Source: Tetrahymena thermophila SB210 (Eukaryota; Ciliophora; Oligohymenophorea; Hymenostomatida; Tetrahymenidae). From it: 64,000 nucleotides of DNA. Position numbers and translations under genes: made by a program. The stretch spans positions 62,001 through 126,000 of the forward strand of contig NW_002476477.1 of NCBI RefSeq assembly GCF_000189635.1, written 5' to 3'. The notes beneath the pieces were generated by a model. It had not been told where the DNA came from. It did no database searches and saw nothing but the letters and a program-made list of their open reading frames with translations. Shown piece by piece: positions 50,311-63,937 of this stretch. Each line of letters opens with the position of its first letter. Positions within the stretch are counted from its first letter, which is position 1.

Positions 50311-52114
50311 TATTTTTAATTACATATTTTTTGATTTAATATTGAATTATCTAAATTGATCTAATCTCATAAAATATCTTAAATTAAATAGACAAAATAA
50401 ATCAATAGTCAGTCGAATCAATTTTTTTCCACCCATTTGATATAAGATACTTCTAATAATTATTATCAATACTGTAATTTTTTAGTATCACTCAAATTTA
50501 CATAAACCATTTATGTGCTTAGCAATTATATGGTTGAAAAAATAAAAGCTTTAATTGACGTTAATCCTAGGTTGGTATTATTATACAGGATTTATGTTAA
50601 ATATAAATAAAATGTTTTTTTTTCAGATATTTTTTTTAACCTAATTAAGAATAATTTCTCTAAAATTATTTATTAATTCATAAATTTACTTTTCTTGCAA
50701 TTCAAACAATATAATTATATAAATAAAAATATGGAAAAATGTAAATGCATTCACTCAGAAATTAATTTTGAATGAAATGTAAGATGAAAATTTGTCTTTT
50801 TTTATATATATTTTGTTATATATTTTTCTTATTTTGAAATAATCCTTTCTCAAATTTAATCAAATAAATTGCAATTATTTTCCTTAAGTTAAATGCATCA
50901 TTCAATTTTTATTATGTATTGTCCATTCAAATGTTTTCTCATTAAATATATTCATATAAGATTGTATCTATCTCTTTTTATCCACACAATATTAAAATTT
51001 TATGATAACAATTCTACTTTTATAAATCAAATAAATTTCAATTAGATTAAGCTTGAAAAGCATACGTTTACAACAAAAAAATTATAAAAGTAAATAAGAA
51101 AAGAATTAATTAATATATCTATATTTGAATAGTTAATAATAGATTTATATTATTCTAACTAAGAAATATTGAAATATAATTGGTTGACAGATAGATAGAT
51201 AAAGTATATATTTCAAAATACTTTTATTGACTAAATTTTAATAGGTATTTACCCTTTTATTATTAATCAAATATTTAAAATAATTAAGACTTTTTAGTTA
51301 GAATAAAATTATATATTATAAAATTACAGATAGATACTGCTTTAATTTCCGTGATAATTCATCTATCTCTTTTTAAAATTAAATTATAAAATTAATTTTA
51401 TTCTGGTTATTGCTCTTTTTTTATTTGAGCTATCATTGCATTGTATTTTATGCTTTTAAATATTTTTTTAATAAATCAAATTATTTTATTAATTCATTTT
51501 TATAATTATCTTTATCATTAATACAACCATTTTTATAGTAGAAAAAATTCTAAATTGAATAACAAAGAAGCTACAAATTAATTACGATTTTTAATGGTAT
51601 TTAAAGAAATCTGGTTAAATTCCTAATATAAGATAAGTTTTATTATAGAAATATTATTAATTTTTATATTTTAATTACTGAATTTATATAAAGAGATGTT
51701 CTTTTTAAAGGGTTCTAAAATATACTAAAAATTAAATCCATAGAGATATAACTTTTAATTTTATTAAGGTTAAATAAACATTCACTTAAGCTTCTTATTG
51801 TTTTGTTTAATATCAACCATCATATTTTTTACATTCAATTTTAAATTAAGTAAAAATTTCCCATTAAAAAAAAACTATTTACTACATAGCTACTTACTTA
51901 AAATTGTTATATTTTATTCAATAGTATCTTATATATTTCCTTATGTTGTTAATACTTTTAATTTTTTTTACATTCATATTTTAATAAATTTTACTTAACA
52001 AATTAACCTAATGATCATTATCCAATTCACTCAGTATAAAAAAATAAATACTTTAATTTAATAAATTAATTAAATTATCTGAAATTTAAATTTGTAAAAA
52101 ATAAAAAGAGTTAA
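50311..52114. other. Divergent intergenic region; right part is duplicated
   Basis: About 1.8 kb between the membrane protein start and LRR gene B. From about 51536 rightward it is the 5' flank of the tandem duplication and reappears at 56059. A short GATA run lies near 51190. No gene seen. Confidence 0.55.
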
Positions 52115-55100
52115 ATGTAATAAAATGTTTCTGTTAGCAATTTAGAAGATGTAAATTTTGTTTTTAAAATATAAATTTCAAGAATATACTTAATTCATTT
52201 CAAAAAGGTAGCTAAATTTGATTTGAAAACAGTCAGCCATCTTAATATATAATTTAAGTATTAAAGTTTATTTTTTTAACAAACTTTCAAAATCAGTTTA
52301 TTATTTTAATTTTTGAATGAAAATATTAATTTCTTTAAAATAATTTCAAAGGGAATATTATATTTTAGATAAAGGGATAATTCTACTAAATTCTTATTTA
52401 TAACAGTGCTAATTAATTCAAACTCTGATATTGAATTTTGAGTAAATTTTAATTAGCTATTTTTAAAATTAAAATTTAAAAATAAGAAATAAAGCAATTA
52501 ATGGCAATTAGATTGTTTTACTGTTTAAAAATCTCCCAGAATTTAAAAATTTGACAACCTTTTAGTTAAACTTAAAGTAATTTTATATTTATTTATTTAT
52601 TTAAAATGAATAAAATTATTTGTAAAATAAATAAATCCTTGTTAATAAAATTAGTAATTGCTACATTGATTTATCATATCCTTAAGGAGCAAAAGCACTA
52701 AGTGATTTTCTTGAAAAGTGTTAGAATCTAACAAAACTCTAACTCTTGCATAAGTAAAAACTTATTAATATTTTTTATAATAGTTTACTTTGATTTAATA
52801 ATTTCTAGTGGAAATTAATTTGATAACTAAGGTTTAGCATTAATAATAGGCTCTCTTGTTAAATTAAAAACTATCCAAGATTTATAGATAGACTTAGGGT
52901 ATAACTTTTTATATTTTAAAAAATATTTAAATATAAAAATTAATTAAAGTTTCTTAAAAATTAATATATTTATTATTCATTAAATTTCAGTTATTCTTTT
53001 ATCTTAAAATTTAAAATTATTAATAAATAAATTAATAGAGATGTATAACTTGATAACGAAACCGCTTCTTAATTAAGTATTGCTTTAAGCTTTTTTCAGA
53101 ATTTGGTAAACTTAAAGCTAGATTTAATGTAAAAATAAAATATCTCATAACTCAAAAACAAACTATTTATCTTAAAATTCACATTTTTTAAATTACTCAT
53201 AAGCTTTCTTATTTTTTGTTTGAATTATAAAAATAATTAATAAATTTTGTTGTAAATAAGAAATTTTAGTTAATGTGAAAAAGTAATATTTTTTATATTT
53301 TTAAAAAGACATTGTTCAATTTCTGATGATCAAGTATGCTCTATCAGCGAAGGAATTAGTAATTGTAAAAATCTTTAAAAAATAGACTTTAACTTAGGGT
53401 AAATTTGACAAAACAAATTTTACTTAATATAAATTGAAATATTTATTATTTTTATTAATTTTAGCTGAATAATTTAAATTGAAATAAACATTTTTGTTTT
53501 TTTAAATTTTAATTATTTCATTTTAAAATATTTTTTATTCTTAGATAAAACTCATTGAGCAAAAAAGGGGTATCTGGAATATAAAAATGGATGATTAATT
53601 GCTCTGAGCTTACATAATTGCATTTACATTTGTGGTAAATAAATAATATTGAATAAATTATAATATCAAGTAAAAAATTAACTGTTTTTTACAAAAGGGG
53701 GTGTTAATTAGGTGATGAAGAGGCTAATTTGATAGGTGAAGGTTTAAAAAAATGTAAAAACCTAGTTGAATTATTACTTAGTTTGTCGTAATATTTTAAT
53801 TTACTTCTATTGGTATTTTAGTATACTAAATATAGATTTTTAATGATCACTATTTTTATTTTTTATAATTAAATTTAAAGCAACTTGCTAAATCAATTAT
53901 TCATATTAAAATAATAAAAAAGAAAAAATAAAATCTAAGACTAAGGTGTCTCTAGCATTGGAATAGGATTGAGCAACTGTACAAAAATTGAAAGTTTGAT
54001 TTTTTATATATGGTAAATCTTTTGCTTGTTGCTATTTTATAAATTTAATTTAATTTGATAAATTTTTACTTATCAGAATAAAATATTTAATGTCGTTAAA
54101 TCAATATTTATTGAAATTTAAGGGGAAATTAAATTGGGAATAAAGGCTCATAAACATTAGGGATGGGTTTGAGTAATTTTTAAAATCTGATAAACCTGGA
54201 GTGCTCGTTTTAGTAAATTAATTTATTTTTTTCAAAGCAATAATTTTTTTTTAATTTTTATGAATCAAAGCAATTTCTTTTTCAAATTTATGAAAATAAA
54301 AATATTTTAAAGTCATTTCATATTAGATTATTTTTAATTTTTTATATTTTTAAAAGATAAAATTAGTTTAATCAAGAAGGAGCTCTTAGCATTTTGTCAG
54401 GGATAAAAAATTACACTCAAATTTAAAAATTACAGCTCTATATCGGGTGAATATATAAAAAATAGCTTTTCATTTTATTAACATATTGATTATTATTTAA
54501 TAGGTCAAGCCATTTTGGTTTACAAGGGGCATCTGAAATAGGAAGATGGTTGTCTAAATGTTAAAATCTATCAACTATTGATTTAAGTTTTGTGTATCTT
54601 TATTTATTGATATTTATTAATATAATAAAATCCTTAGCTAAATTTATATATCTATATTTATTTTATATTAAATAGTGAATGTAATATTGGTGATGAAGGA
54701 GTTTCTAGCATAGCATGTGGATTGAGTTAATGTCCAAATATTTCAATTATAGAGCTTTATTTAGGGTAATTCGGCAAAGCTATTTCTGTTTTAATTTTTA
54801 ATTAATTTTATTGATTTATATTAATAATTTTGGTAAATTCATCAATTTATTTCAATATTTAATATAAGGGAAAATAATATTAGCCAAGTCGGAGCTATTG
54901 AATTCAGTAAATATATTTAGAAATTAGAAAACGTAAAAGATTTTCTTTTAAGTTTAAGGTAAAATATTATAAAAATATTGTTTTTAATGTAAACTTTGAA
55001 TTTTTAAAAAGGTGGCTCATATTCTATATAAATTTATTAAAATAACATAAATAAAGAAAGAATCTTAAAACTTAAATTTCTTCGTAAAGCATAATTATTT

Positions 55101-56058
55101 TTTAAGTTAAGAAAATAGCTAATAAAGTTTATTTTTCAAAAAAATTTTTAAATAAAAAACACTAATATGAATTCAAAGATAAATATTTCTGAAATTTTAT
55201 CAGACTTTTTGATAGTTTAATTTACAAAATTATTGTATTTATTTCTTTAATTTAATAAAAAATTTAGAGACAATATTATTAGTGAAGAAGGATATTTAAG
55301 CATAGGATAATCTTTAAGTAAGCTGACAAATATGCACACTTTAAGATTAAATTTATCGTAAGTAAAATTTAAAATAAAAAATTTTTAATGTTTAAGTAAA
55401 TATTTAACAGCGATAATGACTATTTTCTGAAATCTAAACATTTGCTAAATTGCTCAAATATTAGAGTTTTGGAGGTGGATGTGAGGTAATACTTTTAAAT
55501 CAATTTTTTACTATTTTCTCATATTTTATTTTATAATTTAATATAGTTATTGCTCAACTAATAGTTATAAATTATATCATTATAGAAAAGCAAATAAACT
55601 GAAAAGATTAGTAAAGTTAAGTATTAAATTATGATTAATGATATAAAATTGATAATAGAATTTATTTTAAATTTATGATTTTTATGTTCAAATTTTTATT
55701 ATTTTTATTTAAATCATAAACTATAATTAAAGATGTAAAATAAAAATTATTTAAATCTGTTAAAAATTATTCATTTTTAATATTTATCTCTATACCCTCA
55801 ATAAATATAATATCTTATTATTTACTGTTTTATTATTTTTTGTAATATCAATATCAGATTCACAAAATGTAAACTAAGTTCCTAATAAATGTTATTTTTA
55901 GTTAAATATTTATTTATTTTTTCTAATAAAATTAAGTTGGTTTAATTCCTAAAAGAGGAATTTGTAAATTTTCTTTCATAACAAAATTTTAATACTGAAT
56001 ATTCTCATTAATTAATTCCACCCTTTTAATTTTTTACTAAATTTTTCACTCTTGTTAA
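51536..56058 (+). repeat. Tandem segmental duplication, left unit (about 4.5 kb)
   Basis: Begins near AAATTCTAAATT(G) and ends near TTTTTCACTCTTGTT. Carries LRR gene B with its 5' and 3' flanks. Near-identical stretches recur in the right unit, including ATGTTTCTGTTAGCAATTTA and GTCAGCCATCTTAATATATA. The unit is about 0.9 kb longer than the right one because of a block around 52300-53240. Confidence 0.85.
52115..55634 (+). CDS. Leucine-rich-repeat (RNI-like) protein, gene B
   Basis: Nineteen exons, 535 residues ending at TGA. Leader 52115-52150 (QNVSVSNLED) and a 50-nt exon 52208-52257 (VAKFDLKTVSHLNIQF) come first. Repeat exons start at 52352, 52487, 52655 (99 nt), 52809, 53039, 53309, 53545, 53698, 53923, 54123, 54357, 54504, 54676, 54869 and 55268. 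All but 52655 are exactly 90 nt. Then come a 75-nt exon (55411-55485) and the last exon 55547-55634, ending in a basic Lys-rich segment (KLKRLVKLSIKL). Every intron after the second exon is in phase 2. Typical unit: CSISDDQVCSISEGISNC then KNLQKIDFNL. It shares leader, repeat logic and terminal exons with genes A and C. Function unknown; protein-protein binding is expected. Confidence 0.85.
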
Positions 56059-56626
56059 AAGTAAAAAAAATTCTAAATTAAACCAAAAAGAAGCTAAAAA
56101 TTATGATCTTTTATGGTATTTAAAGAAATATGGTTAAATTCTTAATAGAAGATAGCTTTTATTATAAAAGTATTTTTATTACTTAGTTAAAGTAAAAATG
56201 TATCCTTAAATATTTTCCTAAATCTTACAAAATTTAATTTTACTTTTAATTTTTTAAAGTTAATAAAACAAACATTCAATTAAGCTTCTTATCCTTTTGT
56301 TTAATATCAACTGTCATATTTTTACTTTAAATTTTCTATAAAATAAAAATTTCCAAGCACACTATAAAGAAATCTATTTACAACATAGCTACTTACTTAA
56401 AATTGTTAAATTTTATATATTAACACTATCTAATATATTTTCTTGCATTACTAATACTTTTAATTTTTTTTACATTTATATTTTACTAAATTTTACTTAA
56501 TAAATTAACCCAAGGATCATTATCCAATGTTTATAGTTAAAAAAATAATTACTTTAATTTAATAAATACATAATTAATTAATTAATTAAATAAATAATCT
56601 AAAATTCAAATTTGTAAAAAATAAAA
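55635..56626. other. Spacer between LRR genes B and C
   Basis: About 1 kb containing the 3' flank of unit 1 and, from about 56059, the 5' flank of unit 2. No gene seen. The sequence matches the flanks at 51536-52114 and 59274-59686. Confidence 0.65.
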
Positions 56627-59600
56627 ATGCTGGAATAAAATGTTTCTGTTAGCAATTTAGAAGATGTAAATTTTGTTTTTAAAATATAAATTTCAAGAAT
56701 ATTATATTTATCCATATCAAAAAGTTAGCTAAATTTGATTTGAAAACTGTCAGCCATCTTAATATATAATTAAAGTATTAAAATTTATTTTTTTAACAAA
56801 CTTTTTTCAAAATAAATAAATATATGTTAAAAATAATAAATTTTTTATTTACTTGATAATAAATTTTGCAGTAAATATGAAATGTTAATGTGAAAAAGTA
56901 ATATTTTTTTATTTCTTAAAAGAAATTGTTCAATTTCTGATGATCAGATATGCTCTATCAGCGAAGGAATTAGCAACTGTAAAAATCTTTAAAAAATAGA
57001 CTTTAACTTAGGGTAAATTTGACAAAATAAATTTTACTTAAAAAAATTGAAATATTTAAGATTTTTATGCTTAATATTTTAAATTGAAATAAATAATAAA
57101 CATTTTTGTTTTTTAAATTTTAATTATTTCACTTTAAATTATTTTTTTATTCTTAGATAAAACTCATTGAGCAAAAAAGGGGTATCTGGCATATAAAAAT
57201 GGATGATTAATTGCTCAGAGCTTATATAATTACATTTAAATTTATGGTAAATAAATAAAATTATAATATCAACTAAAAAATTAACTGTTTTTTACAAAAG
57301 GAGCTGTTAATTAGGTGATGAAGAGGCTAATTTGATAGGTGAAGGTTTAAAAAAATGTAAAAACCTAGTTGAATTATAACTTAGTTTGGCGTAACATTTT
57401 AATTTGTTTTTATAGATGTTTTTTGATACTAAATATAGATTTATAATGGTGACTATTTTGATTTTTAAAAATTAAGTTTAAAGCAAATTGATAAATACAA
57501 TTAATTATTCTTATAAAAAAATAATAATAAAGAAAAAATAAAATCTAAGACTTAGGTGCCTCTAGAATTGGAATAGGATTGAGCAACTGTACAAAAATTG
57601 AAAGTTTGAAGTTGTTTATATGGTAAATCTATTGCTTATTGCTATTTTTATAATTTTAATTTAATTTGATAAATTTTTACTTATCAGAACAAAATATTTA
57701 AAGTCGTTAAATCAATATTTATTGAAATTTAAGGGGAAATTAAATTGGAAATAAAGGCTCATAAGCATTAGGGATGGGTTTGAGTAATTTTTAAAATCTG
57801 ATAAACTTGGAGTGCTCGTTTTAGTAAATTAATTTATTTTTTTCAAAGCAAAAATTTTTTAAAATTTTTTATAATCAAAACAATTTCTTTTTCAAATTTA
57901 TGAAAATAGTTTTAATAAAGATATTTACATTAATCTCAATTCGATTATTTTTAATTTTTTATATTTTTAAAAGACAAAATTTTTTTAATCAAGAAGGAGC
58001 TCTTAGCATTTTGTCAGGGATAAAAAATTACACTCAAATTTAAAAATTGCAGTTCTATTTACCGTGAATATATAAAAAAATAGCTTTTAATTTTATTAAT
58101 GTATTGATTATTATTTAATAGGTCAAGCCAGTTAGGTTTAGAGGGAGCATCTGAAATAGGAAGGTGGATGTCTGAATGCTAAAACCTATCAACTATAAGT
58201 TTAAGTTTAGAGTATATTTATTTATTATGTTTATTAATATAATATAATCATTAGCTAAATTTACCTGTATTTATTTTATATTAAATAGTGATTGTAATAT
58301 TGGCGATGAAGGAGTTTCTAGCATTGCATGTGGATTAAGTTAATGTCCAAATATTTCAATTTTAAAGCTTTATTTAGGGTAATTAGGCAAAGCAATTTAA
58401 GCTTTAATTTTTAACTAATTTTATTGAAAAAGATTTTTATTGATTTATTTTAATAATTTTGGTTAATTCCTCAATTTCAATATTAAAATAAAAGGTAAAA
58501 TAATATTAGCCAAGTCGGAGCTATTGAATTCAGCAAACAAATTTAGAAATTACAAAATACAAAAGATTTTCTTTTAAGTTTAGGGTAAAATACTACAAAA
58601 ATATTGTTATAAACTTTGAATTTTTATAAAGGTGGCTCATATTCAATACGAATTTATGAAAATAACATAAATAATCTTAAACTTAAATTTCTTCATAAAG
58701 CATAAATATACTTATTAAATTTAAATATTTTTTAAGTTAATAAAATAGCAAATAAAGTTTATTTATTTTTTAAAAAAATTTTAAAATAAAAAATACTAAT
58801 ATGAATTCAAAGATAAATATTCTGAAATTTTATCAGACTTTTTTGATAGTTTAATTTACAAAATTATTGTATTTATTTCTTTAATTTAATAAAAAATTTA
58901 GAGACAATATTATTAGTGAAGAAGGATATTTAAGCATAGGATAATCTTTAAGTAAGCTGACAAATATGCACACTTTAAGATTAGATTTATCGTAAGAAAA
59001 ATTAAAAATAAAAATGTTTAATATTTAAGTAAATATATAAAAGTGATAGTGAATATTTTCTGAAATCTAAGCATTTGTTAAATTGCTCAAATATTAGAAT
59101 TTTGGAGGTGGATGTTAGGTAATACTTTTAAATCAATTTTTTACTATTTTATCATTTTTTATTTTATAATTTAATATAGTTCTTGCTCAAGTAATAGTGA
59201 AAAATCATATAATTACAGAAAAGCAAATAAACTGAAAAGATTAGTAAAGTTAAATATTAAATATGATTATTGATATATTGATAATCAAATTTATTTTAAA
59301 TTTATGAATTTTATGTTCAAATTTTTATTATTTTTATTTAAATCATAAACTATAATTAAAGATGTAAAATAAAAATTATTTAAATCTGTTAAAAATTATT
59401 CATTTTTAATATTCATATCTTTACCCTCAATAAAAATAATCTATAATTATTTACTGTTATATTATTTTTTTGAAATATCAATATCAGATTCATAAAATGT
59501 AAACTAAGTTCCTCATAAATGTTATTTTTAGTTAAATATTTATTTATAATAATAAAATAAAGTTGGTTTAATTCCTAAAAGAGGAATTTGTAAATCCTCT

Positions 59601-59686
59601 TTGATAATAAAATCTGAATACTGTATATTCTCATTAATTAAATCCAACCTATTAATTTTTTGCTAAATTTTTCACTCTGGTTAAGG
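56059..59686 (+). repeat. Tandem segmental duplication, right unit (about 3.6 kb)
   Basis: Starts near GTAAAAAAAATTCTAAATT, directly after the end of unit 1, and ends near TTTTTCACTCTGGTT, after which the two units no longer match. Carries LRR gene C. Substitutions and small indels lie mostly in introns and flanks. Confidence 0.85.
56627..59273 (+). CDS. Leucine-rich-repeat (RNI-like) protein, gene C (shortened copy of B)
   Basis: Fourteen exons, 385 residues ending at TGA. Leader 56627-56665 and the 50-nt exon 56725-56774 match gene B. Then come ten 90-nt repeat exons starting at 56923, 57157, 57301, 57533, 57734, 57974, 58122, 58289, 58495 and 58902. A 75-nt exon (59044-59118) and the last exon 59180-59273 follow. 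The units corresponding to gene B exons at 52352-53128 (five repeats) are absent. All remaining exons are open and correctly phased, so the gene looks intact rather than dead. The last exon is six nt longer than in B (stop context changed by indels). Function unknown. Confidence 0.83.
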
Positions 59687-60892
59687 AAAAATATTTTAGG
59701 TAAGATAAATTTATTCTATGTAAGAAATTAATGTGAAAATGTATTTGATAAAATAATTTTAAAGTAGGTATTTGAAAAAATATTTTACAAAGAATTATTT
59801 TGTAAAAAATTAAAATAATAAAAATCTGATTGCTGAAAGGGTGAGTGAACTGATAACACTTTTTCTGAAATAAAAGTAGGTTAAAATAAAATTTATAATA
59901 ATATTGTAATATATTACACCTAACTCTGAGTAAGGTCATCAATAATTATCAATCAAGCTAGCGAATAATTTAAACTCATTAAATCAAAATAAAATTAAAG
60001 TTTTAAAATTGAGTTAATAAAATCTGAAAAATAATTAGTTTGATCAACAAACATCATCATACAAAAGTTTTTTAATTAATTTTTTTCTTTTTAAGTTGTA
60101 AATAACTTATTGGAATTTAATATAATATTCTTTAGAATTAAATAATTTATTGACTTTTTCATTTTGGTCGAATTTAAAAATTATTAACTATCAAAAAATT
60201 TGACACTATCTAGATTAATAATTACTAGAAAAAGTTAAGTTAATTAAATTAATATTGAGCGAGATAAGTATTTTGAAAAGATAAGTATACTCAAAATAAA
60301 TATGGATTAATTTTTAATTCATAACTAAATTTTTTTTTACAAAAATAATATTTTAAAAAAAATACTCAGATTATTTTTAAGGTAATTTTACAAAGAAATG
60401 TTTAATTTTCCTTCATTAATAAAGAAAGGATTTTATTTAAAAATATTTCAATTAAATTTAATAATTCATTCTACATCTTAACTTTTTATTAAATACGTAT
60501 TGTATGATCAGCTACCTAATCTATTTTTGATGTAGGATATTCATAGAATTTATCGCTTTTTAGACTTTGGTTACTCTAAATTAAAATATAAGCTCTTTTC
60601 TAGGTTTGCAGTAAGTTAAAATTTGAAACAAATGATTAAGTCAAAATGGTTTGACTTTATATATAAAAATAATATTAGCATAAAAGCAAATAAATACAAA
60701 ATATTTGAACAACTATCTATCTTCTGTTTGTGTGATAAATTTATACAATTAATTATTTGTGTGATAAAAAAAAATATACAATTATTTATTTATTTAGTTT
60801 TGAAAAATATTATTTATGGTAATTAAAAATTGGATGAGCAAAAATTGATAATTAATTAATTTATTAATTTAAAAAAAAAGCTTTTAGAACTT
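59274..60892. other. Intergenic; possible small upstream exon of the next gene
   Basis: About 1.6 kb. The left 0.4 kb is duplicated 3' flank. A frame open from about 60483 (LPNLFLMQDIHRIYRFLDF) ends at a strong GTAAGT donor at 60610 and could splice in phase to 60881 (AAAAAAAAAG). This would add residues before the acyltransferase ATG. Unproven. Confidence 0.4.
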
Positions 60893-62956
60893 ATGAATTC
60901 TTGTTTAATTTATTACGGAGAACTAATCTCTGAAGTTGCTTAAGGAAAATCATTTACAGATCCTACTAAAATTGCTTATGTAAATTATTCAGGAAGTACA
61001 TTAAACTAGTAAGGAGATGTAGCAGCTTGCCTAAGAACTCCTTAGATGAACTTTGTTGAATTAAAGCTATACTTCCCTGGTGTAACATTTTTCGAAGGAA
61101 TATGTATTAAAGATATTTGCTCTGCAAAAGCTCTGATATCTATCAAGAAAGAATTCGCTTATCTGTTGTCATTAGTATTTTAAACATAAATAACTCCTGA
61201 TCAATTTGACTTTGTTTAATACCCTGTTGAGAAGCCTTCAACTGATAACTATGGCTTTATAATAATTTCTCTAATTTTAGCTTTCATACTTCTTTTGACT
61301 TTAATTTCTTTTTTTATGGTGAATTTTAAGAGTAAAAGTAAAGATAGAAATAAAAGTAACTCAGAATCAAAAGATTCTAACGCTAAAAGTCATTTAATTA
61401 ATAAAAATCAAATTTAGGACTATTTAAAACTTGAAGATGAGAAGCTAAATGAAGAACTTGAAGGGAATTTAGAAGAAAAAAAAACTCTAAACGAAGGTCA
61501 AAAAAAGTTAGAGAATGAAAATGAATCTATTTTTATGCGAATAATTAATTGTTGGAATTTGAAGTCTAATCTTTAAAAAACATTCAATGTAACAGTGAGA
61601 AATTCAGACTTAGCTGCTTTTGATTGCATAAGAACTTTAAGTTTCTTGTAAGTTATGTTAGGTCATTGTTTTCTCATATGTATTTCATATTATTCCAATT
61701 TTAATGATTTCGATATAGTTCAAAAAGAGCCTTTTACATTGTTTATTTTAGGCTGTTTTTATTCTGTTGATGTTTTCTTTATGCTTGGAGGATTTTTCCT
61801 TGCTTATGTTATTGCTGATCCAAAAATTTAACAAAGTTTTAAGGTAAAAAACTTTTTAAAAATGATTATCTCCTACTTTATAGCAATTTTAAATAGATTA
61901 AGTAGAATTCTACCTACTTATTTTATAGCTCTTTATGTAATTTGGTAATATTTAAGTCAGATTGGCTAATCTCCTACATGGTCTGAAATTGAGTTCTTTA
62001 GTGGATTATGTGACGAAAATAAATTGAAGAAAATGTTATTTATAGATAATCTATATGATGAGCCTATTAGTTGCCTTCCATGGACTTGGTATCTTTCAAA
62101 TGACATGCAAATGTTTGTATTATCTCTAATATTAATGATTGTTTATGCTAATAACAAAACTGCTGGTAAACTTTTGATATTTAGTGCTTTGGGAGCATTC
62201 ATAGGATTGGCAATTTATTTATCTTATGACTATGAAATTTTAATAGTTAGTTAGCTAACTCCTATGCTCAATCCTCACTGGAACGATATCTATTTTAAGC
62301 CTTGGTGTAGAATTCCCCCTTATCTTTTAGGTTTATTGTTTGGTATATTTTACAAAGAATATCAAATAGAAAAATAATAAAATGACAGTTCTAAAAAAGT
62401 ATCTTTCCTCATGAAAATATCACATTACATGAGAGAGACCTTTGTAAAATGGATGTCATATTCTTTAGGATTAGCTATAATTTTTTATTTGATATTTGGA
62501 CCAAGACCATTATAAGTCAATGGAGTTGACTATTGGAACTAAAATACCTAACATTTTGTATATGGTATCAGCAGAGTCCTTTACTCTTTAGCTGTTATAC
62601 TAGTTTTACTACCTTCTGTGTGCGGTTCTAAAGATTTAATAGTAAAAATAATGAGCTCATCCATATTTTAGTTTATGTCTAAACTTACATTTTAAGGCTA
62701 CCTTTATCACTATGCAATAGAAACTTACTCCCTCTGGTCATTTTACGATTCAATGTATTTGAGTATATAAAACGTTTTAAACATTTATGTAGCTCAAGTC
62801 CCGATTATTTTCTTAATATCTTTCATATTTTATGTGCTAATTGAGCTACCATTTAATAACCTCGCTAACATCTTCTTCAATAGAAATTCAAAAAAGAAAT
62901 AAATAGAAAAAGAAGAAAACGACAAACAAAAGGCTTAACATTAAGGAATAAATTGA
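60893..62956 (+). CDS. Acyltransferase-3 family membrane protein (NRF-6-like)
   Basis: Single open frame of 687 residues ending at TGA. The N-terminal part (1-115) has the Cys pattern of NRF domains (NSCLIYYGE, GDVAACLRT, GICIKDICS) and should be lumenal or extracellular. A membrane helix (about 123-145) and a charged coiled linker (about 150-215) follow. The acyltransferase-3 core with about ten helices includes FDCIRTLSFLQVMLGHC (conserved Arg and His), LGCFYSVDVFFMLGGFFLAY, RLSRILPTYFIALYVIW, PWTWYLSNDMQMFVLSL and WCRIPPYLLGLLFG. The C-tail is Lys/Glu-rich. Members transfer acyl groups to membrane or cell-surface molecules; the substrate is unknown. No signal peptide starts at this ATG, so a 5' exon is likely missing from this model. 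Confidence 0.85.
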
Positions 62957-63484
62957 AAGCATTCTAAATATATTTGTTCAAATTAAACCTTTATTTTTTT
63001 TGTAAAGATTAACCATAATTTATAAGAAATAATCATCATAAATTATAATTTTTTTCACTATAAGTCACTTTATAAATTCTTCTTTAAAATTGTTTCTGTT
63101 TAATTAATGACTAAATATAATTTTCAGTCAAATTTTAAGTAACAAAAATAAAAATTACCGTCTATTCTCTAAAAAAAGGTGATATACAACATGCCGAAAA
63201 AATAATAGCTAGACTTTATTTTAAAAAATTTTTATGAGTTTATAAAAAGGAGTGTTAACTTATGAGAAAAGAAATTATTTAGTATATTTACTTATCTATC
63301 TTATCTTAGAATATAATTAATTTTCTAAAATTTTAATTTAATATTATGCCAAATAAATTTAAAATTGATAAAAAATAATAATTAAATTTTAATATATTTA
63401 GTGTACTAAAATTTTAATAGTTTTATTAAATTGTTTTTTAATAATAACAGATTTATTTTTAATAATGATAATTTAATAATTAAG
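62957..63484. other. Intergenic, probably holding the leader of LRR gene D
   Basis: About 530 nt. ATG at 63191 (MPKKQQLDFILKNFYEF) resembles the leader of the other LRR genes only loosely. No splice solution satisfied both phase and length, so the 5' end of gene D is left open. Confidence 0.4.
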
Positions 63485-63937
63485 GATGAATAATATTTAA
63501 GATTAAAGAGTATCTAACATAAATGAAATGCTCAATGCATTAACTAATTTGACATAATTACATTTATATTTATGGTAATTTTCTTTTAAAATCTCTTTAT
63601 TATTTTTAATTTTAAACATAATCTTAACAATTCTTAAACTCATTTTTTAAAAAGGGAGTGCTAAATAGTCGATTAGGGAGCTTATTATATTGGTGAAAGC
63701 CTCTAAAACTGTAAAAATTTGATTAGTTTAGAACTGAGCTTGTCGTAAACTATTTAACACCTTTTTATTCAATATTTGTTAAAAATTTAGATTTTTTTAA
63801 TAAATGTTACTAAATGATTGATTTAATTTTTTACATTAAAATATAAGTAAAAATAATATCGGTGATGAAAGTTGCTCTATCCTAGCAAAAGGATTAAGCA
63901 ATTGTACTAAAGTGCAAAATTTAATACTTTATTTATG
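63485..63937 (+). CDS. Leucine-rich-repeat (RNI-like) protein, gene D, partial
   Basis: Three consecutive repeat exons of exactly 90 nt each, 63485-63574, 63655-63744 and 63848-63937. All are in phase 2 and end in the same way as gene A units (LTQLHLYLW, LISLELSLS, VQNLILYLW). The third exon is followed by GTAAAT and the gene runs off the right edge of the window. The 5' end is not resolved. The units are closest in style to gene A (GDESCSILAKGLSNCT). Together with A, B and C this makes a local family of at least four genes. Confidence 0.75.

Noticed and set aside
51798-51998. Plus-strand hydrophobic 66-codon ORF
   Set aside because: The homologous flank in the second duplication unit (about 56310-56500) is broken by stops and indels, so it is not conserved as coding.
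59652-59942. Minus-strand 96-codon ORF
   Set aside because: Composition is Phe/Leu/Ile/Asn from AT-rich DNA. Partly in duplicated flank, with no family resemblance and no splice context.
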